64,000 nt of DNA from an uncultured Eubacteriales bacterium (GTDB taxonomy: Bacteria > Bacillota > Clostridia > TANB77 > CAG-508). Below are positions 45,116 through 53,677 of this stretch, piece by piece. Every line of letters begins with the position of its first letter. Positions within the stretch are counted from its first letter, which is position 1. The translations under genes and the position numbers were made by a program. The notes under the pieces were generated by a model, which saw nothing but the letters and a program-made list of their open reading frames with translations, was not told the origin of the DNA and ran no database searches. The stretch spans positions 23,054-87,053 of the forward strand of contig CASEIZ010000008.1 in NCBI GenBank assembly GCA_949288185.1, given 5' to 3'.

Positions 45116-45214
45116 CAAAAACCAATATATAAATATTTTTTAATATTTTAAGAATTTGTAGAACTATTTCGGTCACATTCGAATAATTAAAAAATATTTA
45201 TATATTGGTTTTTG
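45116..45214. repeat. 29-bp perfect inverted repeat
   Basis: Arms 45116-45144 and 45186-45214, starting CAAAAACCAATATATAAAT, pair perfectly around a 41-base loop. Unrelated to the other repeat families seen here. Confidence 0.9.
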
Positions 45215-45274
45215 GATTTGAATAAGTAAACAAAAAATTATCCTATAATTTTGTAACGATTTGGCTCGTTCCTA

Positions 45275-45303
45275 TTGTTGAAAAAAATGTTATATGATAT
45301 AAT
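45275..45303 (+). promoter_or_regulatory. Sigma-A promoter for ROK kinase
   Basis: TTGTTG, 17-base spacer, TATAAT with TGA extension. Confidence 0.7.
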
Positions 45304-45363
45304 CAAAACACAAGAGAAAAGATAGTGAATTGTTATGAAATTCAAGAAAGCGGTGAACCTAAA

Positions 45364-46266
45364 ATGAAAATAGGGATTGATTTAGGTGGTAGTCATATTG
45401 CCATAGGTATTGTCGATAGTAAAGGGAAAATACTAGAAAAAGTAGAAAAACGAATTACCAAGGCTGAAAAAAACAATATCAAAAAAGTAATAGAAGAATA
45501 TATTATTGAAAAAACAAGCAATTTTCTACAACAATACAAAATTACGGAAATGGGAATTGCCATACCAGGAACAGTAAAAAATGAAACAGTTGTAAAATCT
45601 GTTAATTTGGGATTGAAAAATTATGAGATTGTAAAAAATTTACAAGATAAAATACAGTTGCCAATCAAAATTCGAAATGATGCAAAATGTGCAGCATTGG
45701 CTGAAAATACATATGGAGCATTGAAATCATATGAAAGAAGCATATTTCTAACTTTAGGAACAGGCATTGGAGGCGCGGTTGTTATACATAATAAATTATT
45801 AGATACAGGAGAGTTGCCTGGATGTGAATTTGGACATATGTTAATAGAAAAAAATGGAAAACTATGTAAATGTGGAAAAAGAGGTTGCTGGGAAACATAT
45901 GCTTCTATGAAAGCTTTTAAAGATAATCTAAGAAAAATTTTAAATTTAGATGAAAAAACAAGTGGAAAAGAATTATTGGATATGTTAAGAAAAATGGATA
46001 AAAATAGTCCTAAATATATACAAATCAATCAATTGATTGAACAATACATAGAATATTTAAACATAGGAATTTCCAATTTAATTAATATTTTTGAACCAGA
46101 TGCCATTGGAATCGGTGGAAGTTTTGTGTTTTATGAAGAGGTTTTTCTAGAAAAATTAAAAGCAAAATTATTAAAAGATAATTTGTTATTTAATGAAAGA
46201 AAAGAAATCATTATTCAAACAGCAATATTAGATAATGATGCTGGTATGATTGGAGCAATATTGTAA
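45364..46266 (+). CDS. ROK-family sugar kinase (glucokinase-like)
   Basis: A 300-residue cytoplasmic kinase. IGIDLGGSHIAIGIVD is the phosphate loop; TLGTGIGGAVV the second; the zinc site CxCGxxGC with trailing E is CKCGKRGCWET. EFGHM supplies the catalytic-site His. Phosphorylates glucose or N-acetylated hexoses with ATP. ATG 45364 is chosen from the motif position; only a weak GGTGA precedes it. Confidence 0.87.
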   Translation: MKIGIDLGGSHIAIGIVDSKGKILEKVEKRITKAEKNNIKKVIEEYIIEKTSNFLQQYKITEMGIAIPGTVKNETVVKSVNLGLKNYEIVKNLQDKIQLPIKIRNDAKCAALAENTYGALKSYERSIFLTLGTGIGGAVVIHNKLLDTGELPGCEFGHMLIEKNGKLCKCGKRGCWETYASMKAFKDNLRKILNLDEKTSGKELLDMLRKMDKNSPKYIQINQLIEQYIEYLNIGISNLINIFEPDAIGIGGSFVFYEEVFLEKLKAKLLKDNLLFNERKEIIIQTAILDNDAGMIGAIL

Positions 46267-46354
46267 GGAAGGCGTGCGTTAACAAAATCAAAGATTTTGA
46301 CACACAGATGTGAAGACTGCTACGCAGTACTTCACGAATATAAGAAGCCTAACC

Positions 46355-46416
46355 TTATTGTATACGAAAAAATCTATATGGGGCCAAAATAAAAGTGGAT
46401 TTTTTCTATACAATAA
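46355..46416. repeat. Family B inverted repeat, copy 2
   Basis: Arms TTATTGTATACGAAAAAATC (46355-46374) and GATTTTTTCTATACAATAA (46398-46416) around 23 bases. A further hairpin (GTGAAGaCTGC/GCAGtaCTTCAC, about 46310-46335) lies upstream in the same gap. Confidence 0.88.
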
Positions 46417-46450
46417 ATAAAAATAAGAGAAAATGAAAGGAGAGAGTTTC

Positions 46451-47380
46451 ATGAAAGAGGAAAAGAAGGCAACAAGACAAAGTTATGGAGAAATGTTAGA
46501 AAAATTAGGAGAGGAAAATAAAGATATTGTAGTATTAGATGCAGATTTATCAGCAGCAACAAAAACCAGTATTTTTGCAAAAAAATTTCCAGACAGATTT
46601 TTCGATATGGGAATTGCAGAAGCGAATATGATGGGAGTGGCAGCAGGTATGGCATCTTGTGGAAAAATTCCATATGTAAGTACTTTTGCAGCTTTTGCAG
46701 CAGGACGTGCCTATGACCAAATACGCTCAAGTATTTGTTATCCGAATTTAAATGTGAAAATATGTGCAACACATGCCGGTATTACAGTAGGAGAAGATGG
46801 AGCAACACATCAAATGTTAGAAGATTTAGCTTTAATGAGAGCCTTACCAAATATGACGGTGTTATGTCCATCTGATGATGTAGAAACAAAATATTTAATA
46901 GAAGAGATTTCAAAAATAGAAGGACCTGTATATGTGAGATTAGCAAGATTGGCAACACCAGGAATTTATGAAGAAAATCAAACTTTTGAAATTGGAAAAG
47001 CAATTCAAATAGGAGAAGGAACAGATGCAACAGTTTTTGCAACAGGTGTGGTTGTTGCAGAAGCGATAAAAGCAAAAGAGCTTCTTGAAAAAGAAGGTAT
47101 TCATATTAGAGTCGTGGATATGCATACAATTAAACCAATTGACAGAGAAATCATTGTCAAATCAGCAAAAGAAACGAAAAAATTAATATCTATTGAAGAT
47201 CATAGTGTTATTGGAGGATTAGGAAGCGCGATTAGTGAAGTGTTAACAGAAGAATATCCATGTAAATTAATCCGAATGGGAATTAAAGATACTTTTGGAA
47301 AATCTGGAAATGCAGTGGAATTATTGAAATATTTTGGACTAACCAGTGATGCAATTATAAAAACTGTTAAAAATAGTTAA
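46451..47380 (+). CDS. Transketolase, C-terminal subunit
   Basis: A 309-residue protein equal to the C-terminal half of transketolase (pyrimidine-binding and C-terminal domains): GMAEAN-type block MGIAEANMMGVAAG, FAAGRAYDQIRSSICYPNLN, THAGITVGEDGATHQ, LCPSDDVET, and a C-terminal domain (SIEDHSVIGGLGSAI). In many Firmicutes transketolase is split into two genes; the N-terminal thiamine-diphosphate half is not within this window. ATG 46451 follows GGAGAG; the upstream ATG 46433 overlaps that site. Confidence 0.9.
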   Translation: MKEEKKATRQSYGEMLEKLGEENKDIVVLDADLSAATKTSIFAKKFPDRFFDMGIAEANMMGVAAGMASCGKIPYVSTFAAFAAGRAYDQIRSSICYPNLNVKICATHAGITVGEDGATHQMLEDLALMRALPNMTVLCPSDDVETKYLIEEISKIEGPVYVRLARLATPGIYEENQTFEIGKAIQIGEGTDATVFATGVVVAEAIKAKELLEKEGIHIRVVDMHTIKPIDREIIVKSAKETKKLISIEDHSVIGGLGSAISEVLTEEYPCKLIRMGIKDTFGKSGNAVELLKYFGLTSDAIIKTVKNS

Positions 47381-47426
47381 ATGGAATATAAGAACAAAAA
47401 AGCATAAAGATTCTGAGGGGATGCAA

Positions 47427-47876
47427 TTGAAAAAACGAAAAGTTATCATGGTAATAGGTATTATTATCGTAATAGGAATCATTATCATAACGATTGTAGC
47501 AATGAAACAAAAGGCAGAACTAAGAGAATATAAATACGAAGGGTATGGATGGGAATATACGATACCAGATGATTATAAATTTATCATAACCGGTATGGAT
47601 ATGTCTGCAATGGATGGCGGATATACAAGATTTTATATCTATGAGGATAAAATTATAGAGGAAAGTGGGATTAGAGATCCACTACAAAGTAGTATGACAG
47701 TCGTTCTTTATGAAGAGGTAGATACCAGTAATATAGAAGATGGAGAAGCTGAAGAAGATGAAGAAATGAATGCTATTATATATGGAAATAGAAAATCTCT
47801 TCAATCTATTAGAGAGGCGATTCAAGGTAAAGAAGGGAAAACAGTATCTGATTATACAGTAAGACGTGGATTGTAA
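47427..47876 (+). CDS. Small membrane-anchored protein of unknown function
   Basis: A 149-residue protein: short basic N-terminus, one long hydrophobic helix (about 6-26), then an acidic extracellular domain (EGYGWEYTIPDDYKF, GEAEEDEEMN). TTG 47427 is chosen since GAGGGG ends 6 bases before it; ATG 47421 touches that site. No catalytic motif recognised. A strong terminator follows. Confidence 0.6.
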   Translation: MKKRKVIMVIGIIIVIGIIIITIVAMKQKAELREYKYEGYGWEYTIPDDYKFIITGMDMSAMDGGYTRFYIYEDKIIEESGIRDPLQSSMTVVLYEEVDTSNIEDGEAEEDEEMNAIIYGNRKSLQSIREAIQGKEGKTVSDYTVRRGL

Positions 47877-47913
47877 ATTTTGTGTGAATTTTTTGAAATG
47901 AAGAAAAACAGAG

Positions 47914-47961
47914 AAAAACGATAGAAAATGCAAAAAAGCCAACATTTTCTATCGTTTTTTT
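47914..47961 (+). terminator. Strong terminator upstream of ftsE
   Basis: AAAAACGATAGAAAATG (47914-47930) pairs with CATTTTCTATCGTTTTT (from 47943), then T-run. Confidence 0.9.
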
Positions 47962-47973
47962 ATTTAAAACCTA

Positions 47974-48002
47974 TTGCAAATTTTGTTCTTTATTGTTATG
48001 AT
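47974..48002 (+). promoter_or_regulatory. Sigma-A promoter for ftsEX operon
   Basis: TTGCAA, 17-base spacer, TATGAT. Confidence 0.7.
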
Positions 48003-48062
48003 TAGATAGAATAAAATATATAATAGAATATTATGCGAAAAAATAGATAAGGAGAGCAAAAG

Positions 48063-48743
48063 ATGATTGAATTTAGGAATGTCACAAAGACATATGATAC
48101 AGGTACAAAAGCAGTAAAAAATGCCAATTTCAGAATCGACAAAGGTGAATTTGCTTTTTTAGTTGGATCTTCAGGAAGTGGAAAATCTACTTTAATCAAA
48201 TTAATCTTAAAAGAGGAAGAACCAACTTCAGGAAATATTATTATCAATGGAAAAGATACTACATTTTTAAAACCAAATAGAGTTCCATATTTAAGAAGAA
48301 GTATGGGCGTTGTATTTCAAGATTTCAGACTATTACCAGACAAAACCGTATATGACAATGTTGCTTATGCAATGTATATTGTAAGAGCAACACCAAGACA
48401 TATTAGAAGACAAGTTCCAATGGTACTTTCACTAGTTGGATTAAGTGGAAAAGCAAAAATGTATCCAAATGAATTATCAGGAGGAGAACAACAAAGAGTA
48501 GCTTTAGCGAGAGCTTTGGTAAATAATCCATCTATGTTAATTGCAGATGAACCAACAGGAAACTTGGACCCAGATACAGCATGGGATATTATGACATTGT
48601 TAAATGATATTAATATGAGAGGAACAACCGTTGTTGTTGCAACACATGCGAAAGATATTGTGGACAAGATGAAGAAAAGGGTTATTCATGTTAGAAAAGG
48701 TGAAATCATAAAAGATGATAAAAAAGGTGGGTATGAACTGTGA
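48063..48743 (+). CDS. ftsE: Cell division ATP-binding protein FtsE
   Basis: A 226-residue ABC ATPase: Walker A GSSGSGKST (about 37-45), VVFQDFRLLPDKTVYDNVAYA (an FtsE hallmark, quoted up to LLPDKTVYDN), signature LSGGEQQR, Walker B LIADEPTGNLDP. With FtsX it transmits ATP hydrolysis across the membrane to activate peptidoglycan hydrolases. Its stop overlaps the FtsX GTG (GTGA). Confidence 0.96.
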   Translation: MIEFRNVTKTYDTGTKAVKNANFRIDKGEFAFLVGSSGSGKSTLIKLILKEEEPTSGNIIINGKDTTFLKPNRVPYLRRSMGVVFQDFRLLPDKTVYDNVAYAMYIVRATPRHIRRQVPMVLSLVGLSGKAKMYPNELSGGEQQRVALARALVNNPSMLIADEPTGNLDPDTAWDIMTLLNDINMRGTTVVVATHAKDIVDKMKKRVIHVRKGEIIKDDKKGGYEL

Positions 48744-49642
48744 AATATAATATATTAGGATATTTAATTGGAGAAGGATTTGGTAACGTATTTAAAAATA
48801 AAAAATCAACTGGTGCATCACTTATGATTATGTGTGCAACCATGATTATATTTGGTGTATTCTTAATCTTGGGAGAAAATATTAATCACTTTGTACAAGA
48901 AGTAGAAGATGCACAAGGAATACAAGTATTTGCAACAAGAGAGGCAACACCTGAGCAAGTACAACAATTAGGAGATGAAATTAATAAAATAAATGGTGTT
49001 AATACAACAACATATGTATCAAAAGAAACAGCATTAAATCAGATGAAAGAAAAGTTTTCAGAACATGAAGAATTTTTAGAAGGATATGAAGGAGAAAATA
49101 ATATTTTTAGTGATTCGTATGTAGTAACATTAACAGATTTAAACTTACTTGATCAAGTAGAAAAAGAAATTTGGAATTTAGAAAATGTAAAAGAAATAAC
49201 AAGTTCAAATGAAACTGTAACAACATTAATTGACTTGGCAAATGGAATCAAAATTGTAACAGGTGTTATTTTAATATTACTAATTATTATTTCAATCTTT
49301 ATTATTGCCAATACAATTAAGTTGACAGTACATGCAAGAAGAAAAGAAATATCTATCATGAAATATGTTGGAGCAACAAATGGATTTATTAGATGGCCTT
49401 TTATTGTAGAAGGTATGATAATCGGAATCATAGCAAGTGCTATTTCTATAGTATTAGTAGCTATTGCATATAATTTTATTGCAGAACAAATGGTAAATTC
49501 TCAATTTATGAAAATGGTAGGTGTAAGTTTAGTAGGATTTTCAGATATGTTTAGCTCAATCATATTTACATATATGTTATTAGGAATAGGTATAGGAGCC
49601 ATAGGAAGTATTATTTCTATGAGAAAATATTTAAAAGTATAA
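48740..49642 (+). CDS. ftsX: Cell division membrane protein FtsX
   Basis: A 300-residue protein with four helices (about 30-50, 176-198, 224-248, 272-295) and an extracellular loop (50-170) that contacts secreted hydrolases. KEISIMKYVGATNGFIRWPF is the FtsX/MacB-type coupling block (quoted in part: KYVGATNGFIRWPF). GTG start translationally coupled to ftsE. Confidence 0.95.
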   Translation: MKYNILGYLIGEGFGNVFKNKKSTGASLMIMCATMIIFGVFLILGENINHFVQEVEDAQGIQVFATREATPEQVQQLGDEINKINGVNTTTYVSKETALNQMKEKFSEHEEFLEGYEGENNIFSDSYVVTLTDLNLLDQVEKEIWNLENVKEITSSNETVTTLIDLANGIKIVTGVILILLIIISIFIIANTIKLTVHARRKEISIMKYVGATNGFIRWPFIVEGMIIGIIASAISIVLVAIAYNFIAEQMVNSQFMKMVGVSLVGFSDMFSSIIFTYMLLGIGIGAIGSIISMRKYLKV

Positions 49643-49653
49643 AGGAGTAGAGC

Positions 49654-50892
49654 ATGCGTAAATTTTTATGTATGGTTTTAGCTTTTATTATCATTTGTAC
49701 ATATATAACTGTTGTATATGCAGAAGATAATACAACAAATGAAACAAATAGTACAGACAGTGGTAATTTAACAGATTTACAAACACAGCAAAAAGATTTA
49801 CAAGATCAAATACAACAGTCTCATGAAGAATTAGAAGAAGTACAAAGCCAACTATCAGAAAATTTGCAACAAATAGAAAAATTAGATGAAAAAATTAGAG
49901 AATCAGAAAATGAAATAGAAGAATTAAATACACAAGTAAAACAATTACAAGATGAAATTGCAGGTATTCAAGCACAATTAGATGTGGCAGAAAAAAATTA
50001 TGAAAAACAAAAAGGTATTATGGAAAAGCGATTAGTAGCTATTTATGAAGCTGGTGAAACAAGATATCTAGATGTTCTTTTAAAATCAAGTAATATTTCA
50101 GAGTTTTTATCAAGCTATTATTTGATTACAGAAATCGCATCAGTAGATAAAAATTTGTTAGATGAAGTGGAATCAGAGAAAAAAGAAATTGAATTAGCAA
50201 AACAAAAATTAGAAAAAAATCAAGAAACATTAGCAACAGCATTACAAACACAAACCAAGACAGCAACTGTACTACAAAATACCAAGGCTTTGCGAGAAAA
50301 TTATATATCTAGGTTATCAGATGAAGAAAAAGCAAAACAAGCACAAATTGATGAAATGACACAGCAATATGAAGCTGTCAATAATCAAATATTAGAACTG
50401 GCAGTTCAAGGTTTAGATTCCGTATATATAGGAGGAGAACTTGCATGGCCCGTACCAGGATATACCAAAATTACATCAAATTATGGAATGAGGGTACACC
50501 CCATTACAGGACAATATAAATTACATACAGGTGTAGATATTAGTGCACCAATTGGAGTAAATTTTGTAGCAGCAAATGATGGTATTGTAACAAAAGCAGG
50601 ATATAATACAGCATATGGAAATATGGTAATTATAGATCATGGAGGAGGAATTTCTACACTATATGCACATGGATCAGAAATTTTGGTGACAGTTGGACAA
50701 ACTGTTAAGAAAGATGATCCTATTTTAAAAGTAGGTTCCACAGGATATTCAACAGGACCACATGCACATTTTGAAGTGAGAATTAATGGAGTGGTAACAG
50801 ATCCATTACCATATATTACAACTGGACTTGTTCCAGGTACAGAGACTGAAGAAGATTCGCAAGAAGAAACAGACAAGACAGTACAATATTAA
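49654..50892 (+). CDS. Secreted coiled-coil M23 peptidase, FtsEX-dependent hydrolase candidate 1
   Basis: A 412-residue PcsB/EnvC-like protein. Signal peptide (1-23, cleaved near VVYA-ED), long coiled coil (about 35-250), then LytM/M23 domain with zinc ligands H291 and D295 (HTGVD) and H370/H372 (HAHFE). The coiled coil should contact FtsX, exposing the peptidase during division. Acidic C-terminal tail. All metal ligands retained. 11 bases after ftsX, RBS AAAGGAG. Confidence 0.9.
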   Translation: MRKFLCMVLAFIIICTYITVVYAEDNTTNETNSTDSGNLTDLQTQQKDLQDQIQQSHEELEEVQSQLSENLQQIEKLDEKIRESENEIEELNTQVKQLQDEIAGIQAQLDVAEKNYEKQKGIMEKRLVAIYEAGETRYLDVLLKSSNISEFLSSYYLITEIASVDKNLLDEVESEKKEIELAKQKLEKNQETLATALQTQTKTATVLQNTKALRENYISRLSDEEKAKQAQIDEMTQQYEAVNNQILELAVQGLDSVYIGGELAWPVPGYTKITSNYGMRVHPITGQYKLHTGVDISAPIGVNFVAANDGIVTKAGYNTAYGNMVIIDHGGGISTLYAHGSEILVTVGQTVKKDDPILKVGSTGYSTGPHAHFEVRINGVVTDPLPYITTGLVPGTETEEDSQEETDKTVQY

Positions 50893-50964
50893 ATATATAA
50901 CATTGAACAAAAAACAATTTTTTATATAAAAAAACAAATGTGAGAGGAAAAGGAGAAAAACGAA

Positions 50965-52143
50965 ATGAAAAAAATAGGACTCAAAATTGTAGGAATTATA
51001 TTAATAGCAGTTATTATATTACAATTTAATGTTGTATTTGCTGCAACAAAATCAGAATTAAATGCAAGTAGTAATGAAACAGACAAAAAAATAGAGGAAG
51101 CAAAAGAAGAACTAGAAAATATTAATTCACAAAAGTCAGAGACATTACAACAAGTAGAAGACTTAATTATGCAAATTTCCTCTGCACAATCAGAAATAGA
51201 TGAATTAAATACCCAAATTGCAGATATGAATTCCCAAATAGAAGATGCACAAAATAAAATAAATGAAAAACAAGAAAATTATGATAATCAGCAAGAATTA
51301 TTAGAAACAAGATTAGTAGCAACCTATGAGGCTGGTGAAACATCATTCTTAGATGTATTACTTTCTTCAGAAAGCTTAACAGATTTAATTTCAAAATATT
51401 ATTATGTATCTCAAATTGCTGATGCAGATATTAGCTTAATGGAACAAATAGAAAAGGAAAAAAATGAAATAGAAGAAGCAAAAACAACATTAGAAACCAC
51501 AAAACAACAATTAGATAGTGTAAGAGCACAAAAACAACAAAAAGCAACAGAATTACAAAATGTGAAAAGTCAAAAAGACAGTTATGTAGCACAATTAAAT
51601 GAAGAAGAAAAAAATACACAAGCTGAATTAGAACAATTTGAACAAGATAAAAGAGATATAGAAGCACAATTAGCGGAAATTGCAAGAAAAGAAGCAGCAA
51701 ATTCTGGTAATTCAAATGTTTCTAATACTCCAAATAATCCAAGCGCTAGTGGATATATTAGACCAGTCGTAGGATATAGTATTACAACTGGTTGGATGGG
51801 ATATGCAGGTCATACAGGTGTTGATTTTAGTGGATCAGGAATATCAGGAAAACCAGTACTAGCAGTTAAAGCAGGAACAGTTGTTACTTCAACGGCTTTG
51901 AGAAATCCAAACGGAAATTATAGAAGTTATGGAGAATATATTGTTATTAATCATCATGATGGAACTATGACATTATATGCACATGGTGCACCAGGTTCAA
52001 GATTAGTAAGAGAAGGACAATCCGTAAGTCAAGGTCAACAAATCATGAGTGTAGGAACCACAGGAAATTCAACAGGATATCATTTACATTTTGAAGTAAG
52101 AGTAAACGGAAGACCAGTTAATCCAACACCATATTTACCTTAA
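50965..52143 (+). CDS. Secreted coiled-coil M23 peptidase, candidate 2
   Basis: A 392-residue paralogue of the preceding gene: signal peptide ending near VVFA-AT, coiled coil (about 30-240), linker rich in Asn/Ser (NSGNSNVSNTPNNPSASG), M23 domain with His283/Asp287 (HTGVD) and HLHFE (about 373). Shares ENYDxQQxLLExRLVxTYEAGETSFLDVLLSSESLTDLIS region with copy 3 (segments such as FLDVLLSSESLTDLIS). GGAGAAA site. Confidence 0.9.
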   Translation: MKKIGLKIVGIILIAVIILQFNVVFAATKSELNASSNETDKKIEEAKEELENINSQKSETLQQVEDLIMQISSAQSEIDELNTQIADMNSQIEDAQNKINEKQENYDNQQELLETRLVATYEAGETSFLDVLLSSESLTDLISKYYYVSQIADADISLMEQIEKEKNEIEEAKTTLETTKQQLDSVRAQKQQKATELQNVKSQKDSYVAQLNEEEKNTQAELEQFEQDKRDIEAQLAEIARKEAANSGNSNVSNTPNNPSASGYIRPVVGYSITTGWMGYAGHTGVDFSGSGISGKPVLAVKAGTVVTSTALRNPNGNYRSYGEYIVINHHDGTMTLYAHGAPGSRLVREGQSVSQGQQIMSVGTTGNSTGYHLHFEVRVNGRPVNPTPYLP

Positions 52144-52179
52144 TAAATTACTTGGATGAATTTATAAAGGAGGAAACAT

Positions 52180-53436
52180 ATGAAGAAAACATATTCTAAA
52201 ATATTAGGGGGATTAATTGTTGTCATACTTTTTTTACAATTTAATGTAATGGTATATGCTAATGAGATAACTGATTTACAAAATCAGCAAGCATCTAATG
52301 AAGAAAAAATACAAGATGCGGAAAATCAAAAAGAACAAGTAACGCAAGAAAAAAGCGATGTACAGCAACAAGTCGATGAATTAAATAGCCAAATAGCAAA
52401 TTATGAGAGTCAAATAGGCAATTTAGAATATAAAATTAATGACTTGAATACACAAATCACAGAGGCGGAAAATAAAATAAATGAAAAACAAGAAAATTAT
52501 GATAAACAACAAAAATTATTAGAAAAAAGATTGGTTATAACATATGAATCAGGAGAAACCTCATTTTTAGATGTATTACTTTCTTCAGAAAGTTTAACAG
52601 ACTTAATTTCAAACTATTACTTGGTTTCTCAAATAGCAGAAGCAGATATGAACTTAATGGAAAGTATTGAAAATGAGAAAAAAGAGATAGAAGAAGCAAA
52701 AACAACATTAGAGCAAAATAAACAAGAATTAGATAATTCTAAAGCTGAAAAAGAAAATATGTCTCAACAATTACAAATAGCTAAAAATGAAAAAAGTCAA
52801 TATGTATCTCAATTATCACAAGAAGAACAAGACTTGCAAGAAGAGATAGACCAATTAACACAAGATAACCAAAAAATATTGAATGATATTCGTGTGGCAC
52901 AAGAAAAATATAGAAAACAATTAGAAGAATTAGCAAATAAACAACCATCTAATAGTGGAGGTTCATCTTCAGGTGGTTCTAGTTTTTCTGGAGGAAGTTC
53001 AAGTAGTGGTACATCAAATGCAGGAGGATTTATCAGACCAGTAAATGGAGGAACTGTTACTTGTAATGGACGTTATTCAAGTGGTAAATTTCATGGAGCA
53101 ATTGATTATGGTATAAGTGTTGGAACACCAGTTTATGCAGCGGCAGATGGGGTGGTACTAACAACAAACAATCTGACAACAAGTTATGGAACATATGTCG
53201 TTATTCAACATGCAAACGGATTGCAGACATGGTATGCCCATGGGACACCTGGCTCAATTTGTGTATCTCCAGGAGAAAGTGTAGTACAAGGTCAAATGAT
53301 TATGAAGAGTGGAAATTCGGGAAATTCATCAGGAGCACATTTACATTTTGAAGTAAGAAAAGCACCATATACATATAGTTATAGTGCTACTAAATATGGA
53401 GATGATTGTAGAGTGGATCCAAATTTATATTTTTAA
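52180..53436 (+). CDS. Secreted coiled-coil M23 peptidase, candidate 3
   Basis: A 418-residue paralogue: signal peptide (to about VYA-NE), coiled coil (25-250), a Gly/Ser-rich linker (NSGGSSSGGSSFSGG), and an M23 domain with HGAIDYG (H305, D309) and AHLHFEVRK (about 387). Terminal part has a Tyr-rich extension. GGAGGAA site. Three tandem copies suggest specialised division or growth-phase hydrolases. Confidence 0.9.
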   Translation: MKKTYSKILGGLIVVILFLQFNVMVYANEITDLQNQQASNEEKIQDAENQKEQVTQEKSDVQQQVDELNSQIANYESQIGNLEYKINDLNTQITEAENKINEKQENYDKQQKLLEKRLVITYESGETSFLDVLLSSESLTDLISNYYLVSQIAEADMNLMESIENEKKEIEEAKTTLEQNKQELDNSKAEKENMSQQLQIAKNEKSQYVSQLSQEEQDLQEEIDQLTQDNQKILNDIRVAQEKYRKQLEELANKQPSNSGGSSSGGSSFSGGSSSSGTSNAGGFIRPVNGGTVTCNGRYSSGKFHGAIDYGISVGTPVYAAADGVVLTTNNLTTSYGTYVVIQHANGLQTWYAHGTPGSICVSPGESVVQGQMIMKSGNSGNSSGAHLHFEVRKAPYTYSYSATKYGDDCRVDPNLYF

Positions 53437-53485
53437 CAGAAAAATTTGTAAAAGCTAAGACCAGATTTTTCTTATACAATAGAAG

Positions 53486-53518
53486 AGGGATTAAGGAAAG
53501 GTCCTTTATCCCTTTTTT
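53486..53518 (+). terminator. Terminator after M23 gene cluster
   Basis: AGGGATTAAGGA pairs with TCCTTTATCCCT (one mismatch), then T6. A second hairpin (TTGAATAGGAAAAG/CTTTTTCTAGTCAA) follows at about 53520-53550. A family B right-half (TTTTTCTTATACAAT, 53466-53480) lies just upstream. Confidence 0.85.
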
Positions 53519-53677
53519 ATTGAATAGGAAAAGTTGCTTTTTCTAGTCAATAAAAAAACGTTGCATTCCGTGTAACAAATCTTATACATTTCTGGTTAGA
53601 TTTGTTTGGAATTTAAATTGGATTGTGAAATATAATAGATTAATAGAATCAATATTTTTGTGAAAGGAAGGAAACCA

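Larger units (their letters stand above)
45031..45363. other. Gene-free region after pilC with a repeat half-element, a 29-bp inverted repeat and a promoter
   Basis: 333 bases: GGGGACG half-element at 45046-45090; perfect inverted repeat at 45116-45144 / 45186-45214; degenerate repeat scrap at 45254-45275; promoter at 45275-45303. A 10-codon frame (MKFKKAVNLK, from 45335) ends overlapping the ROK start, possibly by chance. Confidence 0.7.

Noticed and set aside
45335..45367. 10-codon leader peptide before the ROK gene
   Set aside because: No ribosome site of its own and no regulatory codon bias; overlap with the ATG may be chance.
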